64,000 nt of DNA from Diphasiastrum complanatum (GCA_029204225.1 CM055103.1:40775368-40839367), one strand, 5' to 3'; positions 32,226 through 43,600 are shown, counted from the first letter of the stretch. Numbers and translations are program-made. The notes: a model not told the origin generated them from the sequence alone.

Positions 32226-33177
32226 AACATAATTTGTCATGAACTAGGTAGATTGTATCATTTTACAACCAAAAAAACAAAACTCAAATGGTATTTACTC
32301 CACGTAAAGCCTAAGCATATTTAGCCCTTTCGTGCATCCACCTCCGGCTCGAAAGGTTGTGAAAACCCGATCAACTCTAGCTTTGCCGTTTACATACTCT
32401 TCATGTGTTAAGCTACACCAAAAAGATAAATACTATGACAAGATCACAAAACTTATGCGAATATTATAGTCAAGCACATAAGATGACGATGCAAAAGAGC
32501 ATATATATAGTCATCAACAGGATCATGTGAGGATACAACTGAGAATGCGAATCTTTTTGTTGATCAATCATTGTTTTGTGAGGTCAAGAATGTCAAAACA
32601 AAGAGAATAGAAAAAGAGGTGAGCATAATCATGGCCCTACTAGAGATTGCTTGAGAGCTTATCACTATAGCATCACCAAGGGTCCATTCTTGGATGAGGG
32701 TGGGGCCTCTACTTCCTCAATCTCACTTGAGCTCCAAGAAAAGGCCAAAACAAGGATGGGGTTACATTCATGGCCCCACCTTTATCCAAGGGTAGAGGTT
32801 ATCTTCATATCATCACCTAGGCTCCTCCATCTTTATTGAAAATACGCTCTCCAAGAAAAGTGGCAAAGAAAAGGCAAAAGGTGACACCAAGTTCCTTAAG
32901 TATAATCGAGGCACCCAGTATCACATTGAGGAAAGTACCCCAAAATTACCGATGGGAATAATTTAGAAAAATAATGATACTAACAAAAATAAGAATTGAA
33001 AGAATAAACTAGACAACTTCAACAACAAAAGACCCTAGGTCATTCATCTCACCCATCAATTGTGACAACACAGTGGGGTAGTTGTGTTAGTTGCAGCATG
33101 TTTTTGCTTGCACACAAGATAGTCCAATTAAGATTGTCCTCAACAACGCTCTCCAGTGAACAATATAACCACACACT
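32226..33177. other. No gene recognised
   Basis: Unassigned AT-rich sequence without conserved motifs on either strand. Confidence 0.45.
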
Positions 33178-33179
33178 CC

Positions 33180-33212
<33 letters not shown>

Positions 33213-33224
33213 CGCGCGCACGCA
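33178..33224. repeat. (TG)n(CG)n compound microsatellite
   Basis: About 13 TG units run into about 8 CG units ending GCACGC. Alternating purine-pyrimidine DNA of this kind can adopt the Z form. Confidence 0.97.
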
Positions 33225-34029
33225 TTAGTCACAACCTATGTAACATATATTTTATGCTCTTGTTGAATGAGTAGTTGTTGATTGATTTAGTGTGTTACTA
33301 GTTTGGTTAAATCCCTTCTTCTCGATTCACAACGTTGTAGATAACATATTGGTACATAGTCTTAGTGCCTTTTGATAGCTTAAGCTAGCATGCGACATGA
33401 GAACCATCTTCACGGCTCCTCATTGAATGAACTCGACTTGCGATTGTACTACATGACATTCAAAATTTTTCCATAAAGGAACTGCACTACATTTGGTGCG
33501 TGTTGCCGAGGGGAATGGTTCTCAAAACCTACTAGTTCTTGCTAAAAAAAATTTTTTTGTGTACATAGCCATAGTTTTGCCAATTTTATTATGTTTTGAT
33601 CTTGACTTGTACTTGTTTTTCTGATTTTTCATGTTGAATGCATGTGTGGGGGTGCATACTTGTCAAGTCAAGCCTCCCATAAAATTCAAAACTTGAAAAT
33701 AACTAATTTTGGATTAAAAAATACCATGTATAGCAAGCAAAATTAGAAAACTATTTAGAAAAAAAATTCACCAATATGTTTGCACAAACTGACTTTGTCT
33801 GCGCTACTGTTTCAAAATCTAACCTTGCCACTTCTCCAGTAGCGTAAGAAGACAAAAGATTAGCCGTTGACAAAAGGGCGAATACAACATTTATTTCTCC
33901 TAAACCTCTTTTTGCTCTTCCCGTGACCTCACTAGAGTTGTAGGTTGCTTGACACCCGACCCAACCCTGGGAAGGACACGTTACCCGAAATGGATGCAAA
34001 TGTTCATCCAAAGCAAAAAACGTCCATTC
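33225..34029. other. No gene recognised
   Basis: Unassigned. A 93-codon minus frame at 33751-34032 has no recognised motif. Confidence 0.45.
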
Positions 34030-34650
34030 CATATAGGGGAAGGGGCGTCACATTTAAGAAGCATGGTAGGGTTTGGCCCCAGTGCGGCCGATAGCCACAC
34101 TTTGTAATTTTTTTATAAAATTTTGTAAATGGCTGCCCCAGAGCACCATGTCCCCGGGCAGCCAAAAACATCATCCCATGTTCTCTTTAAAAAACCCATA
34201 TGAGTGCAAAGTGGACAATAGCCTCACATGTATGTGGGTGCGCGGGACGCTAGTGCACGCCAGAAAATGGCACGAGGGCTCTGCCCACAGGAAACTGGCG
34301 CCAACATCCTCGAAAATGGCATGTGCCTGGGTAGTAGCGCGACATTCTTGAAAATGGCATGTGCCCACGAAGGTCCCGGTGCTCGTAGAAAATTGGTGCC
34401 ATTTGTTCTTGCAAAAAATTATGCCAGTGCTTGCAGGACGTCACAGGACAGTGACATCGGTGCCCATGAGACGAATGTTTTTTGGGCACCTGCCACATGG
34501 CGCGTTTTGAGTGGGCTAAGGCCTGGGCTAAGGAAAAACCCAACACTTGGGACTTGGTACTCATAAGCCTTAAAGGCCGCCCCATCGGCCAGCAGCCCAA
34601 GAATATCCATAGAGAGTGGAAGTCCGTTTCACACTTGGCAATTGCGAAGA
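34030..34650. repeat. GC-rich block with repeated AAAATGGCAYG motif
   Basis: Base composition rises sharply relative to both flanks. GAAAATGGCATGTGCC occurs twice (near 34314 and 34351), with AAAATGGCACGAGGG at 34264 and AAAATTGGTGCC at 34390. Frames on both strands stay open for up to 134 codons because of the composition, but none looks like a known protein. It may be a foreign repeat or a decayed element. Confidence 0.4.
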
Positions 34651-36429
34651 ACAAAACTTTTGAATTCGCGTCACGTTATTATTATATGAAGCGGGATTGT
34701 TTAGTAACGGACGATTGACATAATTATTACAGTTGCTTGATGCAGCAATCTCGTCGAAATGTTATCCATCCAATGCCTAATAATTCTCGTATCTGATTCT
34801 TGATCGAAGCAAAGCTGTAGGATCGGAACAGATGCGAATGAAAATGATGCCGCCCGCCATTTTCTTCACTTACATAAACAGACATTTGATGCTAGAGAGC
34901 ATTTGAAGCGCAGATAATCCTAGACACAAAACGATGCGCGGGTGGCCAACATCATGGTCAAGGCACAAGACACAAAAAAACACAAACGAAAGTGTGAGCA
35001 TTGTGACGGGATGTAAGGGCCGATTTGTTACATTGGATTCTGACATTCATTGAAGAAACATAAAATGGAAGGTATATAATTCTTTGGACCTACTGAAAGA
35101 ACCTTTTGGTAAGGAAGCTATCCAGAGAGAGGAATTTAATGTCCTCAGATGCGCTTTGTGTGCACCTGGCCGTTTGAACATATATCTGCTGCTGATGAAG
35201 ATATTTTCGGATTTGATTTTTGAGAAAAACAATGGTAAATCATCTTCATTAGTGAATCAAATACTAGCACGTTGTATGAATCGTCTACTGATAACTGTAA
35301 TATTGGTTGTTATCAATCACATTTTTTGCTTGTTAAATTATTCATGGGGAGATGAGAATTGATTTCATGGCACTTCTTCATGAAGGTTGAAAGTTAAAAC
35401 TTTTGCTTTTGGTAGCATGATTTGTTTAGTTTTTACATACGTGTTATCAAGTCTACAATAACACTTGAACATAACAGAAAGGAGGTGCAATTTTCAGTCC
35501 AGTCACAGAGTTTCAGACCATCAACCTGGTCATGCATAGCCTGGACCAATGCTACCACGTCCCTAGTCAACAGTGCTCAAGAGTAGATGCAGGTAACCTA
35601 AAGAAAGATACATCCACATTGGCTTTCATACATGTATACAAAGATCATCATGATGTGTTTCTATTACTTCTCCTCTACTAAGGGCAAAGTCAGCCACAAT
35701 GAAGGCTAGAACTAAAGACAAAGCCAATCAGTCAATACTTCCTCATACATAAATATTAATAAACCTCATCGCTACCTTGCTTAAACCAAACAAAACCTAG
35801 AGAACTTGGCTGGTGGGCAAACCAAGTTGTAAGAACGATAGCCCGCTCTTTAGGATTCTGCCACCAAGAATACACCTTACCGCGTAAAAACATGATGGCG
35901 TTGCAATCCGTGAGCTATCCGGCAGATTGTTTCTAGTATTTTGTCTTTGTTTCAGTAACTTGTATACATATTTATGATCCTTGTTCTTATTTATTTTATT
36001 TTATTTTTAATTAGATTTATAAATTTATAAATTTATAGATTTTCTACCCAAGAGAATCCGGATTCTTTCGAAACCCAATTAGCGACTTATGCTTGGGTAC
36101 TAATGAGACGAGCAATGTTGTTGGGCTAAGATTTTTTGTTTATTGAATGATATATCATTGTTTTGACTTAGATCCTTTGACTTTTTTAGTTGCTCATATA
36201 TTGTTTCTAAGCTTTGCCTTATGACATTATTGAGTTGTCTATATGAAATTGGATATATTCTAATTTCACATATAGATATTTGTCTGTCACTTTAGCAGAC
36301 ATGCAAATTCTTGATGAATTTTCGTCCAAGTATTGGCCAACTGTATGTTCTTATACCATTTCGTCGTTTCTTTCCTGTGGTTGACAGTTCAAATCCATTT
36401 CAAAAGGTATTTCAAAAAGGTGCATGGAA
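34651..36429. other. No gene recognised
   Basis: AT-rich unassigned DNA, including a TTTTA-rich tract near 35990-36045. Confidence 0.45.
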
Positions 36430-36620
36430 CATTGAAGAGATGTAACAATTAACACGTGAGAATGTCCAGAGTGTTCAAGATAGGGCAAGGCATTATGTGA
36501 ACAAGAGAAGATCACCTCACGGAATTTAAGTTGTTTGGTTGTATTTAAAAATACCCAAGGACTTTAAAGTAATCCTGACTAATGAGCTACTTCTTTAATG
36601 GGAATATTTTTATCATAGAA
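36430..36620 (+). pseudogene. Gypsy integrase C-terminal relic
   Basis: The plus strand reads LTRENVQSVQDRARHYVNKR, then after a stop VVWLYLKIPKDFK. This matches the region just before the GPY/F module in other integrases here (SQDRAKHYADPHRR, VYLRVPVDSK). The remainder of the element is gone. Confidence 0.6.
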
Positions 36621-37738
36621 ATGGAAGTTTAGGTGAACTAGAAGCAAATGATTAACCCTAATAAGCAATAAACTAAGAACTCAAAAAAAAAAACAAAGGG
36701 AGCCATAAAATCATTATGAAACAACAAGAACCTTACCAACATGACATCAAGTAAGAGATGTTATTTTTGATTAGTAAAATATCAAATTGGCTATAGGGGG
36801 GGGTGAACTTACTCTTCAAAAAAATGCATCATCACATGGTGATTTGCCAATGCAAACTTTCAAAGGAAAGAAACGGTTGAAAAGAAGTATGGCAACAGAG
36901 AAAACTATCAAATTACTATGAAGTTAGTGATTAGGGTATTATTCTTAAAACCTCAAATGTTCTCTCAAAACAAAAACCACCTCACTTTTCCCTTTCTATG
37001 ATATTTACGCTCTTGTTCCTACTCAGCAAAGAAAATACAACAAAAATTGATAAAATTCAAGAAAGTAGCAAGCTAATCTCTAGAAGTAGAAAAGATGTAG
37101 AGTGCTCCCTTGATTTTGTTCTTGACTTCCCTCGTTCGAATACAATTGATAAGTGTTTGTTTGGCCTTCAAAATCCGAGAACAAAAGGCTGCCTCGAAAT
37201 TTTGGACTTTTGGCTCCAAAATATTTCAAATAACCAGCCTCCAAATGGATGTAAATCTCTTGCACTTAGGTCTAAAATTTTCTGTAAAGTACACCGACAC
37301 TAATTTGCTCTCATGTGAGGATCCTTCGTGCCAAATCTCAGGCTTAATTGGCAAAAGATGAGTGATTTATGATTCACCAACTCCAAAAGCTTGAAAATGG
37401 TCTAAAAATGGCATTTTGACCCAAACAGATCATCAATGACAGATTTTTCTTGGCTGACCCTGTGGGAGATGATATTTTACTACTAGGAATGTGGCCATAA
37501 AATCTTGTCGAAGTCCGCTGCCTGCTGATGAGGTCATGTACATTTTTCGTCTTAAAAGTGTCACTCTAAAGAAAGAAGTTGCCTCTGCACAAAAGACATT
37601 TCCCCTGCCGAAGTTAGTTTTCTACCATTGCTTTTTGCACTTTCTATCTCTAAAATTGGATATATTCTCTCTAAAACAGATTTCTCCCGATGCTTTGATA
37701 GGTCAAATATGAGGTGCTTAATTCTGCAAGCTACTCAA
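36621..37738. other. No gene recognised
   Basis: Unassigned AT-rich DNA with frames of about 100 codons or fewer (for example 36998-37303) and no motif. Confidence 0.45.
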
Positions 37739-38203
37739 AGTTATGATCAAAATCTCAGGTGTTAAATCAATGAAGCATAAAAGACAGCAATAGACTAAAG
37801 CCCTACAAGCAATAGACAAGACAATAGGTTCTCCCACAAAGAGCCCAAGCAATACCAATCAATAATCTGAAAAATGAGTGTACAAATGCCCCTGTAAATA
37901 CCCTACCAATGAACCCTAAAATAGGAATTCAAAAGTAAAGGGAGGCAAAATGTGGAGGGAAAATAGTGCGCCCTCCTACGGGCCCCCACTCCACATATAA
38001 ACATATAATAAGGGCCCAAGGCCAGTCAATGTCATAAAAAAGGACCCAGTGCGGGTCATAAGCATATAGAAAGGCTCTGGGGCCTGTACATGACTAATAT
38101 AAAATGCGTAACCAGAAATATACATAACCAACAGTAAATGTAAAGAGGCGTGCAGAATATATGCAGATTAGCCCAGTAGGCCTGTATCCTATAGTCCGTA
38201 ACT
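37739..38203 (-). mobile_element. 3' LTR of element F
   Basis: About 465 bp. The right end GTCCGTAACT directly joins the internal region, as in D and E. The left end AGTTATGATC is inferred from the shared terminus, so it is less certain. No target duplication can be checked because the other end is missing. Confidence 0.7.
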
Positions 38204-38278
38204 CTCCTTGGCTATAAAGAACATTGCCCCCAATGTAGGCAAAATAAGATAAGAACAGTGCCAGAGAAAAATACTGCA

Positions 38279-38488
38279 TCAAGATATCCCATCTGAGAAA
38301 GGAACATCAAGAGAAGCCGGAGCATCCCGAGAAGCAATGGTAGCTGCAAGTGATCGAGCCTGATCGGCCAAGATAGGGGTATGATAAAAAACATCAATGG
38401 GCTCCCAAGTAGTCTCCTCAATAGGACGACCATCCCACTGGACCAAAAACTGAACCTGCCGATGTCGACGACTATGCAATAAGCACAC
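38279..38488 (-). pseudogene. Chromodomain of element F, downstream of an in-frame TAG
   Basis: The frame VCLLHSRRHRQVQFLVQWDG and EETTWEPIDVFYHTP is in phase with the integrase frame across one TAG (38489-38491). The same codon is TAG in D and CAG in E. The chromodomain core (FLVQWDG...TWEP) is intact. Chromodomains of this type direct integration to marked chromatin. Confidence 0.85.
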
Positions 38489-39889
38489 CTATAAAATAGC
38501 AGCTGGCAGGAATGGAAAAAGCTCTGGATCTGTAGGAAATGAGGAATCTCGAGGAGCATCATCCTTAATAGCAGCACGTAATAAACTGACATGAAAGATA
38601 TCACAAGCTCGAATAGCAGCAGGTAACTCAAGACGATATGTAACTGGACTGGGGCGCTCAAGAATCTGAAAAGGCCCATAATAGCGCGGCGCAAGCTTCT
38701 CAGTAGAAGCAAGACCCTGTACAAAACGATGGCGAGCAAAGCGTAACCGGAGAAAAACAGTATATCCCTTTGCAAATTCAACATGGCACCGATGACGATC
38801 AACAATGGTCCTGTACCGCTGCTGAATATGCTGTAAATGAGTAGCAGCTCTAGTAATAATCTCCCGAGCACTTGAAAGATAAGATGAAATAGTAACAGGT
38901 GCATCATCTGGAGGAGCAGGTATACCGGGTAGAACTGGTGAGTATCCATGAGCAAGCAGAAAAGGAGAAACACCTGTGCTGGAACTAATAGAACTGTTAT
39001 AACTATACTCAGCCAAACATAAATGTTGATCCCAATCACGACCAGAAGGAGAAACATAATGTCGTAAATAATCCTCCAATACCCGGTTAATAACCTCAGA
39101 CTGACCATCCGCAGAAGAATGATAAGCAATGCCCATAAGTATCCTAACATCCAAGATACGCATAAGCTCTGTCCAAAAACCTGATGTAAACTTGGTATCC
39201 TGATCAGTAAGTATAGATCGTGGGAGACCATGTAAGTGGAAAATCTCAGAAATAAGTATACGACCACACTGCTCTGCTGTAATAGTACGTCTGACTGGTA
39301 TGAAATGAGCTTGTTTAGAAAACCTATCAACTACCACCAAACAAGAGTCATGACCACGCTGAGTACGGGGAAGACCTAAAATGAAGTCCATAGATATATC
39401 AGTCCACTGGCGGGAAGGAATAGGCCAACTTTGAAGGAGACCGCTAGGTTTTTCACGGGAATACTTGTTACGAAGGCAAAAATCACAAGTATGAATAAGG
39501 TGGGAAAGCTCACGCTTCATGGAAGGCCAATAAAAATGTTCTTTCAAACGGAACAAGGACTTCTGAAAACCAAAATGGCCACCAACAGGAGAGGAATGGG
39601 CATCAAGAAGGAGCTGTGGACGTATGCCGAGAGTGCTGGGAATGCATAACGAACCATAGTGAAACAAACGATGATTAACAATGGAATAAACCTGGTGAGG
39701 GTGAGAGGAAGGACTAGAGGCAGACGACATAACATCACGAAAGTCTGGACATGTGGCATAAGCCTGAGGAGGATCATCATACCAAGAGCGGGGAGACGTA
39801 ACAAGACTGTAAGTAAGAGCAGGTAAACAAGACAAAGCATCAGCAGCAGCGTTAGGCCGTAGGGGTTGTGAGAGATAGAGCAACAACAA
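38489..39889 (-). CDS. int: Integrase of element F (catalytic residues intact)
   Basis: A 466-codon frame begins at the end of RNase H (NAAADALS) and covers a complete Ty3-type integrase. The zinc module is H...GGHFGF plus CDFCLRNK. DDE residues appear in DISMDFILGLPRTQRGHDS, LTDQDTKF and ADGQSEVINRVLEDYL. The GPY/F module follows (LAPRYYGPFQILERPSPV, FHVSLLRAA). The frame ends at a TAG just before the chromodomain. It is the best preserved integrase in the window, although the element lacks a 5' end. The natural start is upstream; the protein would normally be cut from a polyprotein. Confidence 0.9.
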   Translation of the reverse strand: MLLLYLSQPLRPNAAADALSCLPALTYSLVTSPRSWYDDPPQAYATCPDFRDVMSSASSPSSHPHQVYSIVNHRLFHYGSLCIPSTLGIRPQLLLDAHSSPVGGHFGFQKSLFRLKEHFYWPSMKRELSHLIHTCDFCLRNKYSREKPSGLLQSWPIPSRQWTDISMDFILGLPRTQRGHDSCLVVVDRFSKQAHFIPVRRTITAEQCGRILISEIFHLHGLPRSILTDQDTKFTSGFWTELMRILDVRILMGIAYHSSADGQSEVINRVLEDYLRHYVSPSGRDWDQHLCLAEYSYNSSISSSTGVSPFLLAHGYSPVLPGIPAPPDDAPVTISSYLSSAREIITRAATHLQHIQQRYRTIVDRHRCHVEFAKGYTVFLRLRFARHRFVQGLASTEKLAPRYYGPFQILERPSPVTYRLELPAAIRACDIFHVSLLRAAIKDDAPRDSSFPTDPELFPFLPAAIL

Positions 39890-40110
39890 TGGCTAACCAG
39901 AAGGATCCAAAGAGAGGAAGTGTGTCTGGGTAATAGCTCAGCCGAGTGCGGGAAGGTGGAGAGAGCTCCAAGTTTGCTGTATATATCGACGAAATAAATA
40001 GCCTCGGATATATGAATGCGTACCACGAGGAAGATCCATGATTGAGATGCCCAGATGTCGTAACTGATCAGACGCTTGCCGGTGTTGCAGAATAGATGAT
40101 GCTAGAATTG
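39890..40110 (-). pseudogene. Broken end of RNase H, element F
   Basis: Upstream of NAAADALS the reading frame holds stops, and only weak traces of an RNase H end can be proposed. The exact 5' breakpoint of F is not visible. Confidence 0.35.
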
Positions 40111-40900
40111 TTTGAAATTAGGAACTCAGGATCCTAGTGATGTTATTTTCAAGGTCTACTTGATCCTAACATAACTAGGAAAGGAACATGCAATGTAAAA
40201 ACTTGACATGCAACTGTCTGCAAGTTGAAATGACAAAACCAGCAAGCTGTGGATCATAGATTGATCCTAGTTCAAATCTGTATGAACTCTACTTTATGCC
40301 AATTAGATGAATCAAGAAAAGGAATAATTTCTACTTGCTGGCCAATACAGTTAGGAGTGTCAGATCTGAAAAAATAGATTCTAATTGACCTCTAATTGAC
40401 TTCTAATCACAAGTAATGATAGTGCCGATGCAATAGAAAACATATGCCACTGATTTCATCAAATTCTGACAATTCTTCAAGGAGAAATGAAGGTTTTTTC
40501 AAAACTGAACCAGCGCCCTCCACAAATGTTTGATGGCTGCCCTGGCTCCAGGAATGCATTGATTGGAAGAGAAATGGTATGAGTGGTAGCGTTCTCCTCT
40601 TGCAATTAGTTTGCAATTGATGTCATCTGATTTGGATGAATGATGAGGGAGAAACATCTGAAAAATCAAATCTGTCCATCAGCGAGTTCCTACACCAAAA
40701 ATGGATGACATAAGCACAATTGAAAATAGAAGAGAGTTACAAACTCTATCTCTCTCCAACTCGTGGAAGATGATTAATTCTATTAAATAGAATTGGTGAA
40801 TGTACGATGGCTTGGCATGCAATTGCCAAGTGTCTAATTTCCTATGCATGCATTTGCATGCCTACTTGAATGTCATGATAGGTGGCACACTAACTTATTC
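40111..40900. other. No gene recognised; CATGCA-rich right end
   Basis: Unassigned. From 40800 on, CATGCA/TGCATG motifs cluster, with short inverted repeats such as CTTGGCA...TGCCAAG at 40810-40829. Confidence 0.5.
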
Positions 40901-40901
40901 T

Positions 40902-40920
40902 CCCCCATGCACATGTGCAT

Positions 40921-40964
<44 letters not shown>

Positions 40965-40970
40965 GGGGGG
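40902..40970. repeat. 24-nt perfect palindrome running into a 43-nt G homopolymer
   Basis: CCCCCATGCACA and its complement form a perfect 24-nt palindrome at 40902-40925. The right arm is the start of an uninterrupted run of G (40921-40963), then T and six more G. The run length is likely to be unreliable in any assembly. Confidence 0.95.
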
Positions 40971-41118
40971 TTCCTACCAAACTCAAATGGGTATGTGGCA
41001 TCATCATTCAAGAAGGCCTCCCACGGGTTTGTACCAAAAAAATTTGCCTAAGTTATTTTGGGCCTTAAGAATTTGGACGCAAGTATGACCATGTACCATG
41101 TACTATTAACTAGGTTTA

Positions 41119-41792
41119 TGTTATAGCTTTTACTCCCTATCCCGGTTGTTTACTGTTTTTACTTATAGATGTATTTCTTGTAAATACAGAAATGGCTAAG
41201 TCATCGGCCTGTGGTGACCTTTGTAACAGAAATGTAAATAAAGATGTTAATGAGGTTTCTGAGCCTCAGAGTCGCATGTTGCTTGGGTATAGGGTACTGG
41301 GTCATTAATTAGGAGTGGCTGGACTGACCTCCTAAAAAGTAGGAGTTGACTAGTTAATGTGACACATGTCATATGCTCACTGGGACACTTGGTCCAGTGA
41401 ATAGGTGACACATGTCAGGTTGACCGGTCAAACATGACACGTGTCACATGCTCACGGGGACACTTGGTCTAGTGGATGAGTGACACATGTTAGCCTACTC
41501 ACTTGCCTATGTGTCAGGGTACTGCCAAGTGGCAAGTGTCGACTGTGCATGGAGTTGGCCACGTGTCGAGATTTAGGGAGGGTCAGGGTTAAGGGGTGCT
41601 TGAGGATTGTGTATAAGTGAGCTTAGAGGCATTTCTCATCATAATCTATGCAGCAAAGGCTGGGAGGAGACGACGCAGCCAGCTCCACTGTGTTTGTGTT
41701 TGATGCTATGTGCTTGCGGGGAATCAGACAGGTTGGACATTTGTGGCGATCAGTGCATGGTTGGAAGGGTGTCGGTAGGAAGATCAGGGAGA
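41119..41792 (+). mobile_element. 5' LTR of element G
   Basis: It begins TGTTATAGCTTTTACTCCC. If the LTR ends where its partner meets GTTTA, the end is GGGAGA at 41792; a more canonical CA end lies at 41800, two bases before the primer site. Internal motifs TGACACRTGTCA recur, one copy (41435-41446) being a perfect palindrome with a CACGTG core. Confidence 0.85.
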
Positions 41793-41802
41793 GCCTGACA
41801 TT

Positions 41803-41815
41803 TGGTATCAGAGCG
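41803..41815 (+). promoter_or_regulatory. Primer binding site, element G
   Basis: TGGTATCAGAGCG matches the initiator-Met tRNA primer motif. Confidence 0.88.
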
Positions 41816-42305
41816 AGGCTTACGTTCGGGAGAAGAGAGTTGTAAAAATTTCAACAACAGTGTAGGAGGACCATCACTGATCAGTGGCAGCGGAAGGGCA
41901 ACAAATTTTGACAAATTTGGAAGCCAGAAACTAGGGCAGGTCCAGCCTGAGGGACAGCTAGAAGATCGGCAATTTCTGAGCCGAAAACGGGCGCAAACAG
42001 GTTTGAAATCTTGCACAGGGGGCTGCAGATCCAGCGTTGACAGGTTGGAGTCCCGAAACGACGATTTCAGATCCAAATATCCTTCGAAATCGAAGAAACA
42101 GCTTATGGTTGAGTGGACAAGGGTTTCGAAAGTGCTGGTTTTGACATTTTTGATCATTTCGAAAGCCGAAAAGTGTGTACGGTGCGCTGTAGCAGCAGGG
42201 ACAGACCTGGTGTGATTTGTTGGAGGGGATTTCGAGGATCAGAAACCCTTGTTTGCTGATAATTTCAACCTCTAAGCAAGTGGACAGGTTTCTAACACTA
42301 TAAAT

Positions 42306-42976
42306 ATGGATCCGTTGGAGGGTTCTAGCACCAAGATACTGAGAATTGAGGAGGTGGCAGCCAAGGTTGACACCATGGAGATAGTGCTACAACAAATTCT
42401 CGAACAATTGAAGTCGACCAAATTCCCACAGGAACCCGAGAGAGTTAGTGGAACGGCTATGGTGGCCGTTGAACCTTTGACAGTTGAGAAAGAAGTCGAA
42501 CATCCATCGAAGACGCGGAAATTACCCACAATCAAGGATTTGAAACCGCCGAAATAGACGGGAGCAGTTGCTATGCGGAATACTGGTGCGGTGGAAAACT
42601 GGATACAAAAGTGGGAAAAGGCTTTTCAGATGTGTGGCATTGAGGATGATGATCAGAAGATTGCAGAGGCCACATATCGACTACAAGAGACTGCACAACG
42701 TTGGTGGCGCAAAATCGAGAAGAACAATCTGGTACCTACAACTTGGGAAGCGTTCAAGCATATGTTTACAGAGAATTGGATGCCGTTGGATGAGAAAAAC
42801 CAGGCGATGCAAGCATGGTCAAGTCTCAAACAAGGCAATGCGTCCGTACATGAATGTGCGGACAAATATAGGGAGGCACTCATGTGGATACCTAAGGAGG
42901 TGCCGATGTTTTTACAAGTGTTTCAATTTGTGGAGGGCTTGTGTGAAAGCTTTCGGCCTTTTGTAAGGAAGGAGTA
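42306..42976 (+). pseudogene. gag: Gag, element G
   Basis: The start is the ATG at 42306 (MDPLEGSSTKILRIEEVAAK), followed by a coiled-coil-like helix and LPTIKDLKPPK. After a TAG at about 42555 the core continues with GAVENWIQKWEKAFQMCGI, RLQETAQRWWRKIE and TWEAFKHMFTENWMP, typical of the retrotransposon gag domain. A basic tail (KRKFKKWKGQ) follows another stop at 42975. No zinc knuckle is seen before the element H junction at 43107. Confidence 0.85.
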
Positions 42977-43106
42977 GGCTCCAAGCCTCCACAGGGTTTT
43001 GCGGGGCAAAAGAAAGTTTAAAAAATGGAAGGGTCAATCCTCGCAAGACCAAATTCAGAGTGTGAAAAAGAGTAAAGGTGCGGGCGCCTCAAAAGGCAAA
43101 GAGCGG

Positions 43107-43584
43107 TATAATGCCACAAAGGGATAACCCCTAAGATGAGGATAGGAGAACACAATAGGAGAGACTATGGAGCCAAACCGCCCAATCAATCCTAGATCAA
43201 ACTTGGATCTAGCCCCCAAGCCATGCCATGTGAAGCAAGAGGAGAAGAGAGAAATCGGTAACCTAAACCCAATATGTCGACGGGAGAATCCCTACCTCAT
43301 TATATAGAGAGTAGAGTCATGTGCATGAAACCATGCAACCCCCATGCAGGTCAACTATAAATAGGCCTCATATCTTCATGCAGTCCTCCTGCCTATATCT
43401 GTCACACAGACATGCAATGCTCCAAATGTCTCAATTAGAGTGTCTGGGTCCTCTCAAGGTGATTAGTCACAAACAGGCCTCAACATGGAATTAAATCTCG
43501 GCGTGACCAATAATCTCGAGTACTGGAGGACCGGTCTACCATATTAGGACTATTCCAAGTCCTTAACCGAATATGGCCATAACA
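43107..43584 (-). mobile_element. 3' LTR of element H
   Basis: About 478 bp. On the minus strand it starts TGTTATGGCC and ends GGCATTATA. A TATA box (minus TATATAA, near 43299-43305) is present. The TG...TA ends are not the standard TG...CA. Confidence 0.65.
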
Positions 43585-43600
43585 TTCTTCCCTCCTTAAA
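43585..43600 (-). promoter_or_regulatory. Polypurine tract, element H
   Basis: On the minus strand TTTAAGGAGGGAAGAA directly precedes the LTR start. Confidence 0.75.

Larger units (their letters stand above)
37739..40110 (-). mobile_element. Element F: 3' part of a chromovirus related to the D/E family
   Basis: It retains a 3' LTR (37739-38203), a chromodomain, and an integrase frame with all catalytic residues, all minus strand. Its 5' portion (gag, protease, RT, most of RNase H) is missing beyond about 40110. The LTR has AGTTA...TAACT ends and a core GTGCGCCCTCC...GGGCCCCCACTC shared with D and E. The C-terminal protein sequence is homologous to D and E. F is therefore the nearest coding relative of the non-autonomous family in this window. 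Confidence 0.85.

Noticed and set aside
34250-34654. A 134-codon minus frame rich in Cys and His
   Set aside because: Composition-driven in a GC-rich repeat block; Cys and His spacing fits no known zinc finger and the plus strand is equally open.
38212-39330. A 372-codon hydrophobic minus frame
   Set aside because: It is the +1 shadow of the element F integrase and chromodomain and has no motif of its own.
40800-41068. Glycine-rich frames through the G homopolymer
   Set aside because: An artefact of poly-G; nothing protein-like on either side.
43107-43126. A 20-bp target duplication of a LINE-like insertion around 43127-49378
   Set aside because: The right copy is directly followed by a primer binding site and the left region has LTR and purine-tract structure, so the repeat is LTR end sequence.
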